A stretch of DNA of 64,000 nt from Stutzerimonas zhaodongensis (GTDB lineage: Bacteria > Pseudomonadota > Gammaproteobacteria > Pseudomonadales > Pseudomonadaceae), in NCBI RefSeq assembly GCF_003696365.1, contig NZ_RFFM01000002.1, positions 1,171,616 through 1,235,615 on the forward strand, read 5' to 3'. Below, piece after piece: positions 36,443 to 43,754 of this stretch. Below the pieces are notes generated by a model. That model ran no database searches. It was not told where the DNA came from and was given only the letters and a program-made list of their open reading frames with translations. Numbering within the stretch: position 1 is the stretch's first letter; each line of letters opens with the position of its first letter. The position numbers and the translations under genes are program-made.

Positions 36443-37156
36443 TCAGCGTTCTCCTTGCAGACGGAAATGAAGGGTTTTAACGGCTTCGCGCGATACAGCG
36501 GAGCCGTTCTCGGTACGCGGCGCGAAACGCCAGCGCGAGGCAGCACGGCGGGCTTCACGGTCGAAGACATTGGGCGGCGAGGCTTCCACTACCCGGATGT
36601 TTTCCACCTTGCCGGCTGCTGTAATGGTGAATGCGAGCTTGATGTGTCCTTCGATACCGCGCTGGCGCGCCCGATATGGGTACTCGGGACGAACGTCATT
36701 GAGCGGCATCACCTCCTGCTCGGGGCCTGACTGCGCTGGCGCCTCAGCCTCCGAAGGGGCGGCCGGCGCAGGGGGCGCAGCCGGTGCGGACGCGGCGGTC
36801 AGTCCAGCAAGGCTGGGCGCCGGTGCGCTGGCGACTGACACACCCGTATCGATGTTCGGCAGAGGAAGATCGAGCTTGGGCAAGTTGGCGCTCGGACTCG
36901 CCATGCTAGGCGTCGGTGGTGTGGGCGTTTGAGGCGTCTTTGGCTGAGGCGGCTGCGGTGCCTGCTGCCGCGAACGTGTGGACGTGCTTTCTTGGCTGTT
37001 ATCCATACGCACGAAATTGGCGATGGCTACCGGATCATCGGCAACCTCGCTACGTGGCGGGTTGACCATGCTCAGCATCAAGGCAAACAACAGCAGCGCC
37101 ACCACGCAGGCGGCGACAAAGGACAACCCCACACGGGTCAGTCCACGAACCATCAC
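36443..37156 (-). CDS. TonB-type energy transducer
   Basis: A 237-residue TonB-family protein that links the inner-membrane motor to outer-membrane receptors. The N-terminal anchor is at about residues 7-30 (GLSFVAACVVALLLFALMLS). A proline-rich spanner (QQAPQPPQPKTPQTPTPPTP) covers about 65-85. The C-terminal TonB domain covers about 150-237, with NDVRPEYPYRARQRGIEGHI and a terminal VKTLHFRL. It lacks the SHLS-like anchor motif of TonB1 and is closer in length and context to the Vibrio TonB2. Its ATG overlaps the exbD stop. Partners: ExbB, ExbD and TtpC-like upstream. Confidence 0.87.
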   Translation of the reverse strand: MMVRGLTRVGLSFVAACVVALLLFALMLSMVNPPRSEVADDPVAIANFVRMDNSQESTSTRSRQQAPQPPQPKTPQTPTPPTPSMASPSANLPKLDLPLPNIDTGVSVASAPAPSLAGLTAASAPAAPPAPAAPSEAEAPAQSGPEQEVMPLNDVRPEYPYRARQRGIEGHIKLAFTITAAGKVENIRVVEASPPNVFDREARRAASRWRFAPRTENGSAVSREAVKTLHFRLQGER

Positions 37157-37566
37157 CGCGCTCCCGAACTGGCAGCGAGCGCCACGTCCTGGACCCCAGC
37201 CAGGCGTGCCTGATCCATGACCTGGACGACAAGACCGGTGCGAGCATCCTGATCGGCCTGAACCACGACGGCACCTTCGGGCTGATCTACACGCATGCGT
37301 TCGACATGAGCGCGCACGCTCCGTACATCGACTGTCTGCTTGTCGATCCAGACCTGGCCGTCTGCAGTCACGGCGATCAGGATATTGCCTTTGTCCTGAG
37401 CACTGGCGGTGTCAGCCTGAGGCCGCTGGACTTCAACGCCGGATTCCTTGATGAAGGAGCTGGTGACGATGAAAAAGATCAGCATGATGAAGACAACATC
37501 GAGCATCGGGGTCAGGTCGATACCGGTGTCTTCTTCCTGCTGGTAATGGTGACGACGCATACGCAT
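37153..37566 (-). CDS. exbD: ExbD-type biopolymer transport protein
   Basis: A 137-residue ExbD/TolR-family component of the TonB motor. The single helix carries the proton-path aspartate in GIDLTPMLDVVFIMLIFFIV (Asp near residue 23), then a periplasmic domain with VWIDKQTVDVRSVRAHVERM and a C-terminal dimer region. It overlaps tonB by 4 bases and follows exbB by 10. It belongs to the second TonB-type system, so the symbol marks the family, not orthology to exbD1. Confidence 0.88.
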   Translation of the reverse strand: MRMRRHHYQQEEDTGIDLTPMLDVVFIMLIFFIVTSSFIKESGVEVQRPQADTASAQDKGNILIAVTADGQVWIDKQTVDVRSVRAHVERMRVDQPEGAVVVQADQDARTGLVVQVMDQARLAGVQDVALAASSGAR

Positions 37567-37576
37567 CCGTTAATCC

Positions 37577-38122
37577 TCAATCGTGACGCAGCTGGTCGGC
37601 CAGCCGGTCGAGAGCCTGGCGAGAAATACGTTCGAGACGCGCCAGGCTGAACAGTCCAGTAATGGCCAGCACCATGCCGGCCATGGTCGGCAGGGTTGCC
37701 TGCCATACGCCCGCTGCCATCCCGCGGGGGTTGCCAGTGCCGTTGAGCGCCAATACATCGAAAACCGCGATCATGCCGCTGACTGTGCCAAGCAGCCCCA
37801 ACAGCGGATACATTGCGACCAATGTCTTGCTCATCCGCAGCGGGCCGGTCAGTTGCTGCTGGGCCTGGGCAAGCCAGGCACTGCGCACTGCGCGCTGCCA
37901 GCTGCCGGTATCACTGCCCAGCTCCGTCCATGCCTGGCGTCGCGCATCTACCCAACGCGGAAACACCCGCCGCATGAACCAGAGTCGCTCGAACACCAGC
38001 GTCCAATAGAGCACGCACAACGCCGCCAGCGCCCACATTACGGCGCCACCCGCGGCCATGAAGTCGAGCAGCGCATAGGCGCTATCGACCAGGCTCAGCC
38101 AGCGCACATGCAGATCAGTCAC
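37577..38122 (-). CDS. exbB: ExbB-type biopolymer transport protein
   Basis: A 181-residue ExbB/TolQ/MotA-family proton channel subunit. Helix 1 is at about residues 22-45 (AGGAVMWALAALCVLYWTLV); helices 2 and 3 are at about 103-125 (YPLLGLLGTVSGMIAVFDVL) and 138-163 (WQATLPTMAGMVLAITGLFS). The short length and lack of periplasmic extension match ExbB2 of Vibrio. Its start overlaps the end of the TtpC-like gene by 8 bases. Confidence 0.88.
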   Translation of the reverse strand: MTDLHVRWLSLVDSAYALLDFMAAGGAVMWALAALCVLYWTLVFERLWFMRRVFPRWVDARRQAWTELGSDTGSWQRAVRSAWLAQAQQQLTGPLRMSKTLVAMYPLLGLLGTVSGMIAVFDVLALNGTGNPRGMAAGVWQATLPTMAGMVLAITGLFSLARLERISRQALDRLADQLRHD

Positions 38123-39461
38123 GGCGCGGCGTCCCCGACAGATGAAGGGCGATCAGGCCAGCACTTTGTTGCTCCAGCAGCTGGATCAGCGACTTGCTGC
38201 GACTGGCAAGCAGGCTATGCAGGAACAGCAGCGGAATCGCTACGACCAGCCCCAGCACTGTAGTCACCAGAGCCTGCGAAATGCCGTCGGCCATGAGGCG
38301 CGAATCGCCGCCGCCGCTCTGAGTAATGGCCTGGAACGTCACGATCATGCCGGTCACCGTACCCAGCAGGCCGAGCAACGGCGCGACCGCACTGAGTAGC
38401 TTGAGCAGAGGCTGGCCGCGCTCCAACGGTGGAGTCTCTTGCAGAATCGCCTCGTCCAGCCTCAGCTCCAGCGTTTCGAGATCGGACAGCTGAGGCTTGG
38501 GGCCAAGCACGCCGATGATGCGCCCGAGCGGGTTGTCGTCACGTGGCTGATGGATCTCACGCACCTGCCGATTGACCGCGCGGCTGACACCGGCCAGATA
38601 CACCATGCGCCAGATCGCAAGAAGCAGACCTATAGCACCCAGGACCAGAATGACCCAGCCAACCAGTCCACCTTGCTGAACCCGGTCCCACAACTGCGGT
38701 TGGCGCTGTAACTGAGCCAGCAGAGAGCCGCGGCTTGGATCGATCGGCAGAGTGGACAACGCGTCATTGCTGTTCAGGTAGTCGCTGACCATACCCACAC
38801 CCGAGGGCTGGCGACCGGGCGTCAGCAACTGGCGGGTGTCACTGTCGTAGCGCAGGAAGTTGTCATCGGTGAAGGCTGAGAAGTTGCCGACCCGCAGTAC
38901 CGACTGCTCGCTGCGTTGGCCGTCGACGCCCACCACTGGCAGCTCGACCCGCTGGACCTGCCCACTGGCCGTGAGGTCTTCGAGCAAGGTCATCCAGAAG
39001 CTGTCCAGATCCTCAGCTGACGGCAGCGTGCGGCTTTCAGCCAGTGCTCTGAGGCGCTGAAGCCGCTCGGGATACTGTGCATTGAGCAGGTTGTCCTGCC
39101 ACTGGCCGGCGATATCCCCGGCACTCTGGCGGACCACGCCGAAGAGTTCGCCGAGATGACCAACCCGTTGCGCCAGGAGCTTTTCCTGCTCGGCCAGCTC
39201 AGCTTCCTGGCGATCAAACTCTGCCTTCAGGCGTTCGGCTTCGGCCTTCTGCTGCTCAAGCGCTGCGTTGGCCCGCGCAAGCAGCTGTGCCTGCTCACTG
39301 CGGTTCTGGATGAACGCCTGCTCGCGTGACTGCATGGCGCCCACTTCCGCAGCGCGCTCGCTGCGGATTCGCTGCAGCAATTGCTCCGGGCTCAACGGTT
39401 CGGCAGCCTGGGCTAGCGCAGGCAACAAGCCGATTAGCAGCAATGTCAGCAAACGGTTCAT
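38115..39461 (-). CDS. TtpC-like MotA/TolQ/ExbB family protein with periplasmic coiled coil
   Basis: A 448-residue protein with a signal peptide (MNRLLTLLLIGLLPALAQA), a coiled coil (about residues 30-110, rich in QAEAERLKAEFDRQEAELAE-type heptads), a periplasmic domain, and a C-terminal ExbB-like three-helix part (helices at about 268-290, 355-378 and 395-420; GLLGTVTGMIVTFQAITQSG). This build and its place beside exbB-exbD-tonB match TtpC, needed for TonB2-dependent iron uptake in Vibrio. It overlaps the DUF3450 gene by 4 bases. Role: likely modulates the TonB2 motor. Confidence 0.85.
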   Translation of the reverse strand: MNRLLTLLLIGLLPALAQAAEPLSPEQLLQRIRSERAAEVGAMQSREQAFIQNRSEQAQLLARANAALEQQKAEAERLKAEFDRQEAELAEQEKLLAQRVGHLGELFGVVRQSAGDIAGQWQDNLLNAQYPERLQRLRALAESRTLPSAEDLDSFWMTLLEDLTASGQVQRVELPVVGVDGQRSEQSVLRVGNFSAFTDDNFLRYDSDTRQLLTPGRQPSGVGMVSDYLNSNDALSTLPIDPSRGSLLAQLQRQPQLWDRVQQGGLVGWVILVLGAIGLLLAIWRMVYLAGVSRAVNRQVREIHQPRDDNPLGRIIGVLGPKPQLSDLETLELRLDEAILQETPPLERGQPLLKLLSAVAPLLGLLGTVTGMIVTFQAITQSGGGDSRLMADGISQALVTTVLGLVVAIPLLFLHSLLASRSKSLIQLLEQQSAGLIALHLSGTPRRD

Positions 39462-40228
39462 TGGGCAGCCTCCTTGGCCAGGGTCTTGACCGGCAGTTCA
39501 AGCCAGGTAGGTGCTTGCTGTTGGCGGGCAATCGCGATCGCCTTGGTAATCGGGCGACGGGCACTGCCGTCCAGGACTTCCCAGGCACGCGCCTGAGGGT
39601 TCCACCAGCCGCTCTCGTGCGCATCCAGCGTCTGGTAATAGAGCATGGTGCGCCCCAGCCGCAGGAACTCGACGCTGCGGCTGCCACCTTCGACGGGAAG
39701 TTCGCCGCGCCAGGCTTCAAGGGTGCGGCCGTAGTCACTTTCGATCTGATACGCCTCGAGAATGCGGCGATACTTCTCGGCCAGACTCACATCTGCACGG
39801 GCTTGCATGTCCTGCAGACTGGCCAGCCGGTCGGCGCGCTCGTCGGGCAGGAACGGCAGATCTGCCGCTATGAACTCTTCGAGCACTTCGATCATTCGCC
39901 CCATTTGCGGCGCAACGGCTTCTTGAGTGCGTTCGATGCTGTCCAGCTGGCGCTGAAACCCATCCAGCTCCTTGCGCTGCGCTGCGGTGAGTTCGGTCAG
40001 CTGCTCGTTATAGGCTTTCAGTGCCTCGGCCTGCTGAACTGCATTGCGGTAGTCATTGAGCATCTGCCGGGTTGCATCATCGAGCTGATCGATGCGTGCC
40101 TGGGAGGCCTTGGCTTCGGCAGCCAGGCGCTGGCTTTCATCAAGCGCAGCATCCAGTGGAGCAGCCTGCAAGGGCAGGCAAAACGACAAAACCACGCCTG
40201 CCAGCAAGCGAGTCGGATGCAGATTCAT
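39458..40228 (-). CDS. DUF3450 periplasmic protein, first gene of TonB2-like operon
   Basis: A 256-residue exported protein; signal peptide about residues 1-22 (LLAGVVLSFCLPLQA). A long coiled coil covers about 24-105 (DESQRLAAEAKASQARIDQL, RKELDGFQRQLDSIERTQEA), then the globular DUF3450 part with FLRLGRTMLYYQTLDAHESG. DUF3450 proteins head Vibrio-type TonB2-ttpC operons and probably bind TtpC in the periplasm. A Zur-like box lies 38-50 bases upstream of the ATG. All six genes down to the TPR gene overlap or nearly touch, so they form one transcript. Confidence 0.84.
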   Translation of the reverse strand: MNLHPTRLLAGVVLSFCLPLQAAPLDAALDESQRLAAEAKASQARIDQLDDATRQMLNDYRNAVQQAEALKAYNEQLTELTAAQRKELDGFQRQLDSIERTQEAVAPQMGRMIEVLEEFIAADLPFLPDERADRLASLQDMQARADVSLAEKYRRILEAYQIESDYGRTLEAWRGELPVEGGSRSVEFLRLGRTMLYYQTLDAHESGWWNPQARAWEVLDGSARRPITKAIAIARQQQAPTWLELPVKTLAKEAAQ

Positions 40229-40265
40229 GCGGAGAGGACCCTCAGTTCACAGCAGCTTTAAAAGC

Positions 40266-40278
40266 GTTACGTTATAAC
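40266..40278. promoter_or_regulatory. Zur-box-like site upstream of the TonB2-like operon
   Basis: GTTACGTTATAAC is the exact reverse complement of the site at 31900-31912 before the zrgA-like gene. It lies 38-50 bases upstream of the DUF3450 start and about 225 bases before oprG. The extended region AGCGTTACGTTATAACACTT keeps the Zur consensus shape. Confidence 0.75.
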
Positions 40279-40420
40279 ACTTTATGGCATATACCGCATT
40301 CACCAAGTAGTGCGGCAACACCAGTCTTGCTACAGCGGATTCAGAAAGAGAAACATTATCATCCGCAACCAAGAGACAAAGCAACCCGCTCAACCGACCT
40401 GCGCAGCGGGTGAGGCTTTA

Positions 40421-40434
40421 TTGAGCTGGATCAA
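40421..40434. promoter_or_regulatory. ANR/FNR-box-like site upstream of oprG
   Basis: TTGAGCTGGATCAA matches the ANR/FNR consensus TTGAT-N4-ATCAA in 9 of 10 fixed bases. It lies 70-83 bases before the oprG ATG. P. aeruginosa oprG is known to depend on ANR, which supports the assignment. Confidence 0.72.
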
Positions 40435-40503
40435 AATGGCCAGCGGCGAGCGCTCTACCATAGGCATCACACGCAATACACCATGTCTGGATGGAGTTTC
40501 ACC

Positions 40504-41190
40504 ATGCGCAAGACCCTTTTTACCGCTTCCGTGTTGGCCCTAGCCCTCGCCGCCCCTCTCGCTCAGGCTCATCAGGCTGGTGATGTGATTCTCCGCGCTG
40601 GCGCCATCACCGTTGATCCGCGCGAGGACAGCAGTGACATCTATGTAGGCGCGCTCAACACTAGCGTTCCGGGTACCAAAGCCACGCTCGACAGCAACAC
40701 ACAGCTCGGCCTCAACTTCGCCTATATGGTCACCGACAAGGTCGGAATAGAACTGCTCGCTGCTACGCCTTTCAGTCATGACGTAGGTGTCGCGGGAATG
40801 CCCGGCCCGTTTGCCAGCCTCAATGGCAAGCTAGGCGAACTCAAGCACCTGCCGCCGACCCTCAGCGTCGTTTATTACCCGCTAGATACCAGGTCTGCGT
40901 TTCAGCCTTATGTTGGCGCCGGCATTAACTACACCTGGTTCTTCGATGACAAACTGACCAGCGAAGCCGAGGGCAAGGGCTTCAGCGGTCTGGACATGAA
41001 GGATTCATGGGGTTTCGCAGCTCAAGTCGGAATGGACTATATGCTGACTGACAACATCATGGTCAACGCTCAGGTCCGTTACATCGACATCGACACAACT
41101 GGCACAACCAACTACGGTGGCGCCAAGGTGAAGGTCGATGTGGACGTCGATCCGATGGTCTACATGGTTGGTCTCGGCTACAAGTTCTAA
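40504..41190 (+). CDS. oprG: OmpW-family outer membrane protein OprG
   Basis: A 228-residue eight-stranded outer-membrane barrel of the OmpW family, thought to pass small hydrophobic molecules or amino acids. Signal peptide is residues 1-22 (MRKTLFTASVLALALAAPLA...AHA-type end). OmpW hallmarks: HQAGDVILRAGAITVDP at the mature start, YYPLDTRSAFQPYVGAGINY, and a C-terminal DPMVYMVGLGYKF ending in the phenylalanine needed for barrel assembly. The ATG at 40504 with GGATGGAG upstream is chosen over an ATG at 40483. Placed beside the zinc locus and the epimerase as PA4067 is in P. aeruginosa. An ANR-like box lies upstream. Confidence 0.93.
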   Translation: MRKTLFTASVLALALAAPLAQAHQAGDVILRAGAITVDPREDSSDIYVGALNTSVPGTKATLDSNTQLGLNFAYMVTDKVGIELLAATPFSHDVGVAGMPGPFASLNGKLGELKHLPPTLSVVYYPLDTRSAFQPYVGAGINYTWFFDDKLTSEAEGKGFSGLDMKDSWGFAAQVGMDYMLTDNIMVNAQVRYIDIDTTGTTNYGGAKVKVDVDVDPMVYMVGLGYKF

Positions 41191-41223
41191 GGACTCGAGA
41201 CACGCCTGAATTACAGGCAAGAA

Positions 41224-41247
41224 AAAGGCGCCATTGGCGCCTTTCTT
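41224..41247. terminator. Bidirectional intrinsic terminator between oprG and the epimerase gene
   Basis: AAAGGCGCC-ATT-GGCGCCTTT, a 9-bp perfect stem with A-run before and T-rich bases after. It serves the convergent oprG and epimerase transcripts. Confidence 0.88.
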
Positions 41248-41264
41248 GTCTCTACAGAATCTCC

Positions 41265-42194
41265 TTACAAACCTAGCAGCTTCGCCAGGCCGTCGCGCAT
41301 TCCGGTAGGAGGTTCTGGCAGACGATAGCGCTGAACCAGCCGCGCGTTGTTAGCGCGCGAGTGACGGATGTCCCCCTGCCGTGCGGCCTGGTAGCTCACC
41401 TCGGGCAAGCCCCCAAGCACATCACCAACCGCATCGAGCAGCTGCTTGAGCGAGGTCGCCTGATTTAGCCCAACATTCACAGCGCCTTCCTGAACTTCGG
41501 ATGACTCCAGCGCCTGCACCAGAACCTCGACAAGATCGCCAACGTATACGAAATCTCGTGTCTGCTCGCCATCACCAAAAACGGCGATGGGCAAACCATT
41601 CCGGGCACGCTCGGTGAAGATGCTGATCACACCTGAATAAGGTGAGGAAGGATCCTGGCGCGGCCCGTAAATATTGAAGAAGCGGAAAATGGCAGGTTCA
41701 AGACCATGCTGGCGCCGGTAGAAATCCAGATAGTATTCGCTGGCCAGCTTGTCTGCAGCATAGGGCGTGAGCGGAGCCTTGGGTGTCTCTTCCTTGATCG
41801 GCTCACCCTCTCCATTGTTTCCATATACCGCTGCACTCGACGCGAAAAGAACCCGGCGGATGCCTGCTTCGCGCATTGCCTCACAGAGATTCAGCGTTCC
41901 CACCAGGTTGCTCTGGTGCGTACCAACCGGGTCATCGACCGAGGCCTGCACAGACGCCACTGCGGCTAGGTGCACAACGGCACGACAGCCCTGAACGGCG
42001 CTGCGTACCGTGTTTGCGTCGGCAACGTCGCCCACAATCAACTCGACACTATCTACGCTCGGCAGATTGCTGCGTTTGCCAGTCGAAAGATTATCCAGTA
42101 CTCGAACGGCATAACCGCGAGCAATAAGTGCATCAACTAGGTTGGAGCCGATGAAGCCAGCGCCCCCGGTCACCAGAATCGGCAGTTCAGCCAT
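41265..42194 (-). CDS. NAD-dependent epimerase/dehydratase (extended SDR)
   Basis: A 309-residue nucleotide-sugar epimerase-type protein. NAD-binding GGAGFIGSN is at about residues 10-18, the serine of the active site in FASSAAVYG (about 122-130), and YxxxK as YAADK near 149-153. FFNIYGPRQDPSSPYSGVIS is the UDP-sugar epimerase pattern. The start at 42194 (MAELPILVTGG) overlaps the end of the upstream gene by 8 bases; the open frame extends further but without family similarity. PA4068 holds the same place in P. aeruginosa. Substrate unknown; UDP-glucose/UDP-GlcNAc C4 epimerisation is plausible from similarity. Confidence 0.85.
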   Translation of the reverse strand: MAELPILVTGGAGFIGSNLVDALIARGYAVRVLDNLSTGKRSNLPSVDSVELIVGDVADANTVRSAVQGCRAVVHLAAVASVQASVDDPVGTHQSNLVGTLNLCEAMREAGIRRVLFASSAAVYGNNGEGEPIKEETPKAPLTPYAADKLASEYYLDFYRRQHGLEPAIFRFFNIYGPRQDPSSPYSGVISIFTERARNGLPIAVFGDGEQTRDFVYVGDLVEVLVQALESSEVQEGAVNVGLNQATSLKQLLDAVGDVLGGLPEVSYQAARQGDIRHSRANNARLVQRYRLPEPPTGMRDGLAKLLGL

Positions 42195-43071
42195 GGCGGT
42201 AATAACGCTCCAGCAGGTTGGGCAGTCCGGTGCGCCAGGCACGCGGCTTGATGCCAAAGGTATTGAAGATTTTCTTGCAAGCCAACACCCCGTGCTGCGG
42301 TTCATCTGCCGCGTCGGTGCAGGCCGCGTGGGCGACAGCGGTCAGAGTGTCGATTTTCAACTGCCGATGATGAGCTGCCTCAGCCATCAAGGCCTGGCCG
42401 ACCACAAGCGGGGTGGAGGCTTCATGACCGCCATAATGGTAGGTTCCCCACAGCGGCGCCTGACAGTCCAACTGTTTCAGCACGGCAAGAATTACTCGCG
42501 CCGCATCTTCGACCGGTGTCGGATTACCACGACGGTCGTCTGCCAACGGCAGTTCATCGCTTTGCTCGAGGCGCTGCAGGAAGCGTCCCATCAGCCCGTG
42601 CGAACTGTCATCGAGCAACCAGCCGAAGCGGAGCAGTACATGCCGAGGGCATAGAGCTCGGACGCTTTGCTCCATGCGCCAGAGAGCCCAACTGCGCGCA
42701 TCCAAAGGAGCGACCTCGTCCTTTTCGCTGTAGGCGGTTGTCCGCGCACCATCGAATACCCGATAACTGGACGGCTGCATTAGTACGAACTGATGGTGCT
42801 GACAAAGCTCAGCCAGTCGCTCTACTGCGCGCTCCTGATTGCTGAGCACGGCCTCGTCGACATGGCCGCTCTGGAACCAGTCGAAATAGTAGGCAAGGTT
42901 GATGACGACGTCCGGACGATTATCGTCGAGCAGATTGGTCAAACTGGGCGCATCCCAACCCTGGTCGGGTGGGCGCGGGGCGAGAAAGCCGATGTCTTCC
43001 TCGGCGCCCAGGCGGATAAGCGCCTGACCCAGGGCATTACCGCCGCCCAACAGCATCAGGCGCATTCGCAT
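42187..43071 (-). CDS. RmlD-like sugar nucleotide-binding reductase
   Basis: A 294-residue atypical SDR resembling dTDP-4-dehydrorhamnose reductase. The N-terminal nucleotide-binding loop is MLLGGGNALGQALIRLG (a GxxxxxG variant). The active-site-like YRVFDGARTTAYSEKDEVAP corresponds to the RmlD YVFDG region. YxxxK is not obvious where expected (SWALWRMEQSV instead), so catalysis may be altered or lost. The start at 43071 is where similarity begins; the longer frame runs into ssb antisense. It overlaps the epimerase gene and lies 10 bases after ssb. Corresponds to PA4069 by order. Confidence 0.75.
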   Translation of the reverse strand: MRMRLMLLGGGNALGQALIRLGAEEDIGFLAPRPPDQGWDAPSLTNLLDDNRPDVVINLAYYFDWFQSGHVDEAVLSNQERAVERLAELCQHHQFVLMQPSSYRVFDGARTTAYSEKDEVAPLDARSWALWRMEQSVRALCPRHVLLRFGWLLDDSSHGLMGRFLQRLEQSDELPLADDRRGNPTPVEDAARVILAVLKQLDCQAPLWGTYHYGGHEASTPLVVGQALMAEAAHHRQLKIDTLTAVAHAACTDAADEPQHGVLACKKIFNTFGIKPRAWRTGLPNLLERYYRHG

Positions 43072-43081
43072 GGAGTGAACT

Positions 43082-43576
43082 CTAGAACGGGATATCGTCG
43101 TCGAAGCTGTCGTAGTCTGGAGCCGGCTGCTGAGCGGGCTGAGGCTGAGACTGCGGGCGTGATTGCTGTTGCGGCTGGGAGTCACGCTGTGGGCGTGGCT
43201 GAGACTGACGTGGTGCGTCATCGGAGTTGCCGCCACGACCGCCGAGCAGCTGCATGGTGCCGCCCATGTCCACGACCACTTCGGTGGTGTAGCGCTTTAC
43301 GCCGTCTTTTTCCCACTCGCGAGTCTGCAGGCGGCCTTCGATGTAACACTGCGAGCCCTTGCGCAGGTACTCGCCCGCAATCTCAGCAACCTTGCCAAAA
43401 AGGACTACCCGGTGCCACTCGGTGCGTTCCTGCTGCTGTCCAGTCTGCTTATCCTTCCAACTATCGGTGGTGGCAAGCGTGATGTTGGTCACCGCATTGC
43501 CATTGGGCATGTAGCGGGTTTCCGGGTCGCCGCCGACATTGCCGACCAAGATGACTTTATTCACCCCTCTGGCCAT
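43082..43576 (-). CDS. ssb: Single-stranded DNA-binding protein
   Basis: Binds single-stranded DNA in replication, repair and recombination. The 164-residue chain begins [20 protein letters not shown], the OB-fold N-terminus, with DNA-contact aromatics in [11 protein letters not shown] and [12 protein letters not shown] Gln/Pro/Arg-rich linker covers about residues 115-155 and the acidic tail DSFDDDIPF ends the protein, the docking site for partner proteins. The ATG at 43576 follows GGAGTT. It sits next to the MFS gene and uvrA, the usual Pseudomonas order. Confidence 0.96.
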   Translation of the reverse strand: MARGVNKVILVGNVGGDPETRYMPNGNAVTNITLATTDSWKDKQTGQQQERTEWHRVVLFGKVAEIAGEYLRKGSQCYIEGRLQTREWEKDGVKRYTTEVVVDMGGTMQLLGGRGGNSDDAPRQSQPRPQRDSQPQQQSRPQSQPQPAQQPAPDYDSFDDDIPF

Positions 43577-43754
43577 GGGTAACTCCTTCAATCAGACAAG
43601 AAAATTGGTTGGGCTCACTGGAGTAAACCCCAAAACAGGGAATTGCCGGTGACCCCGAATCTTACCCTACCACCAAATGTCGGCCAACCGGCGTGGCGGT
43701 GGATTGATAACAGCATGCACCGACAATCTCACTGTGTGGACATTGCAGGAAGCT

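Noticed and set aside
40340..40380. Possible Fur box (AGAAACATTATCATC) before oprG
   Set aside because: Only part of the 19-bp Fur consensus is matched; too weak to call by eye, though oprG responds to iron in P. aeruginosa.
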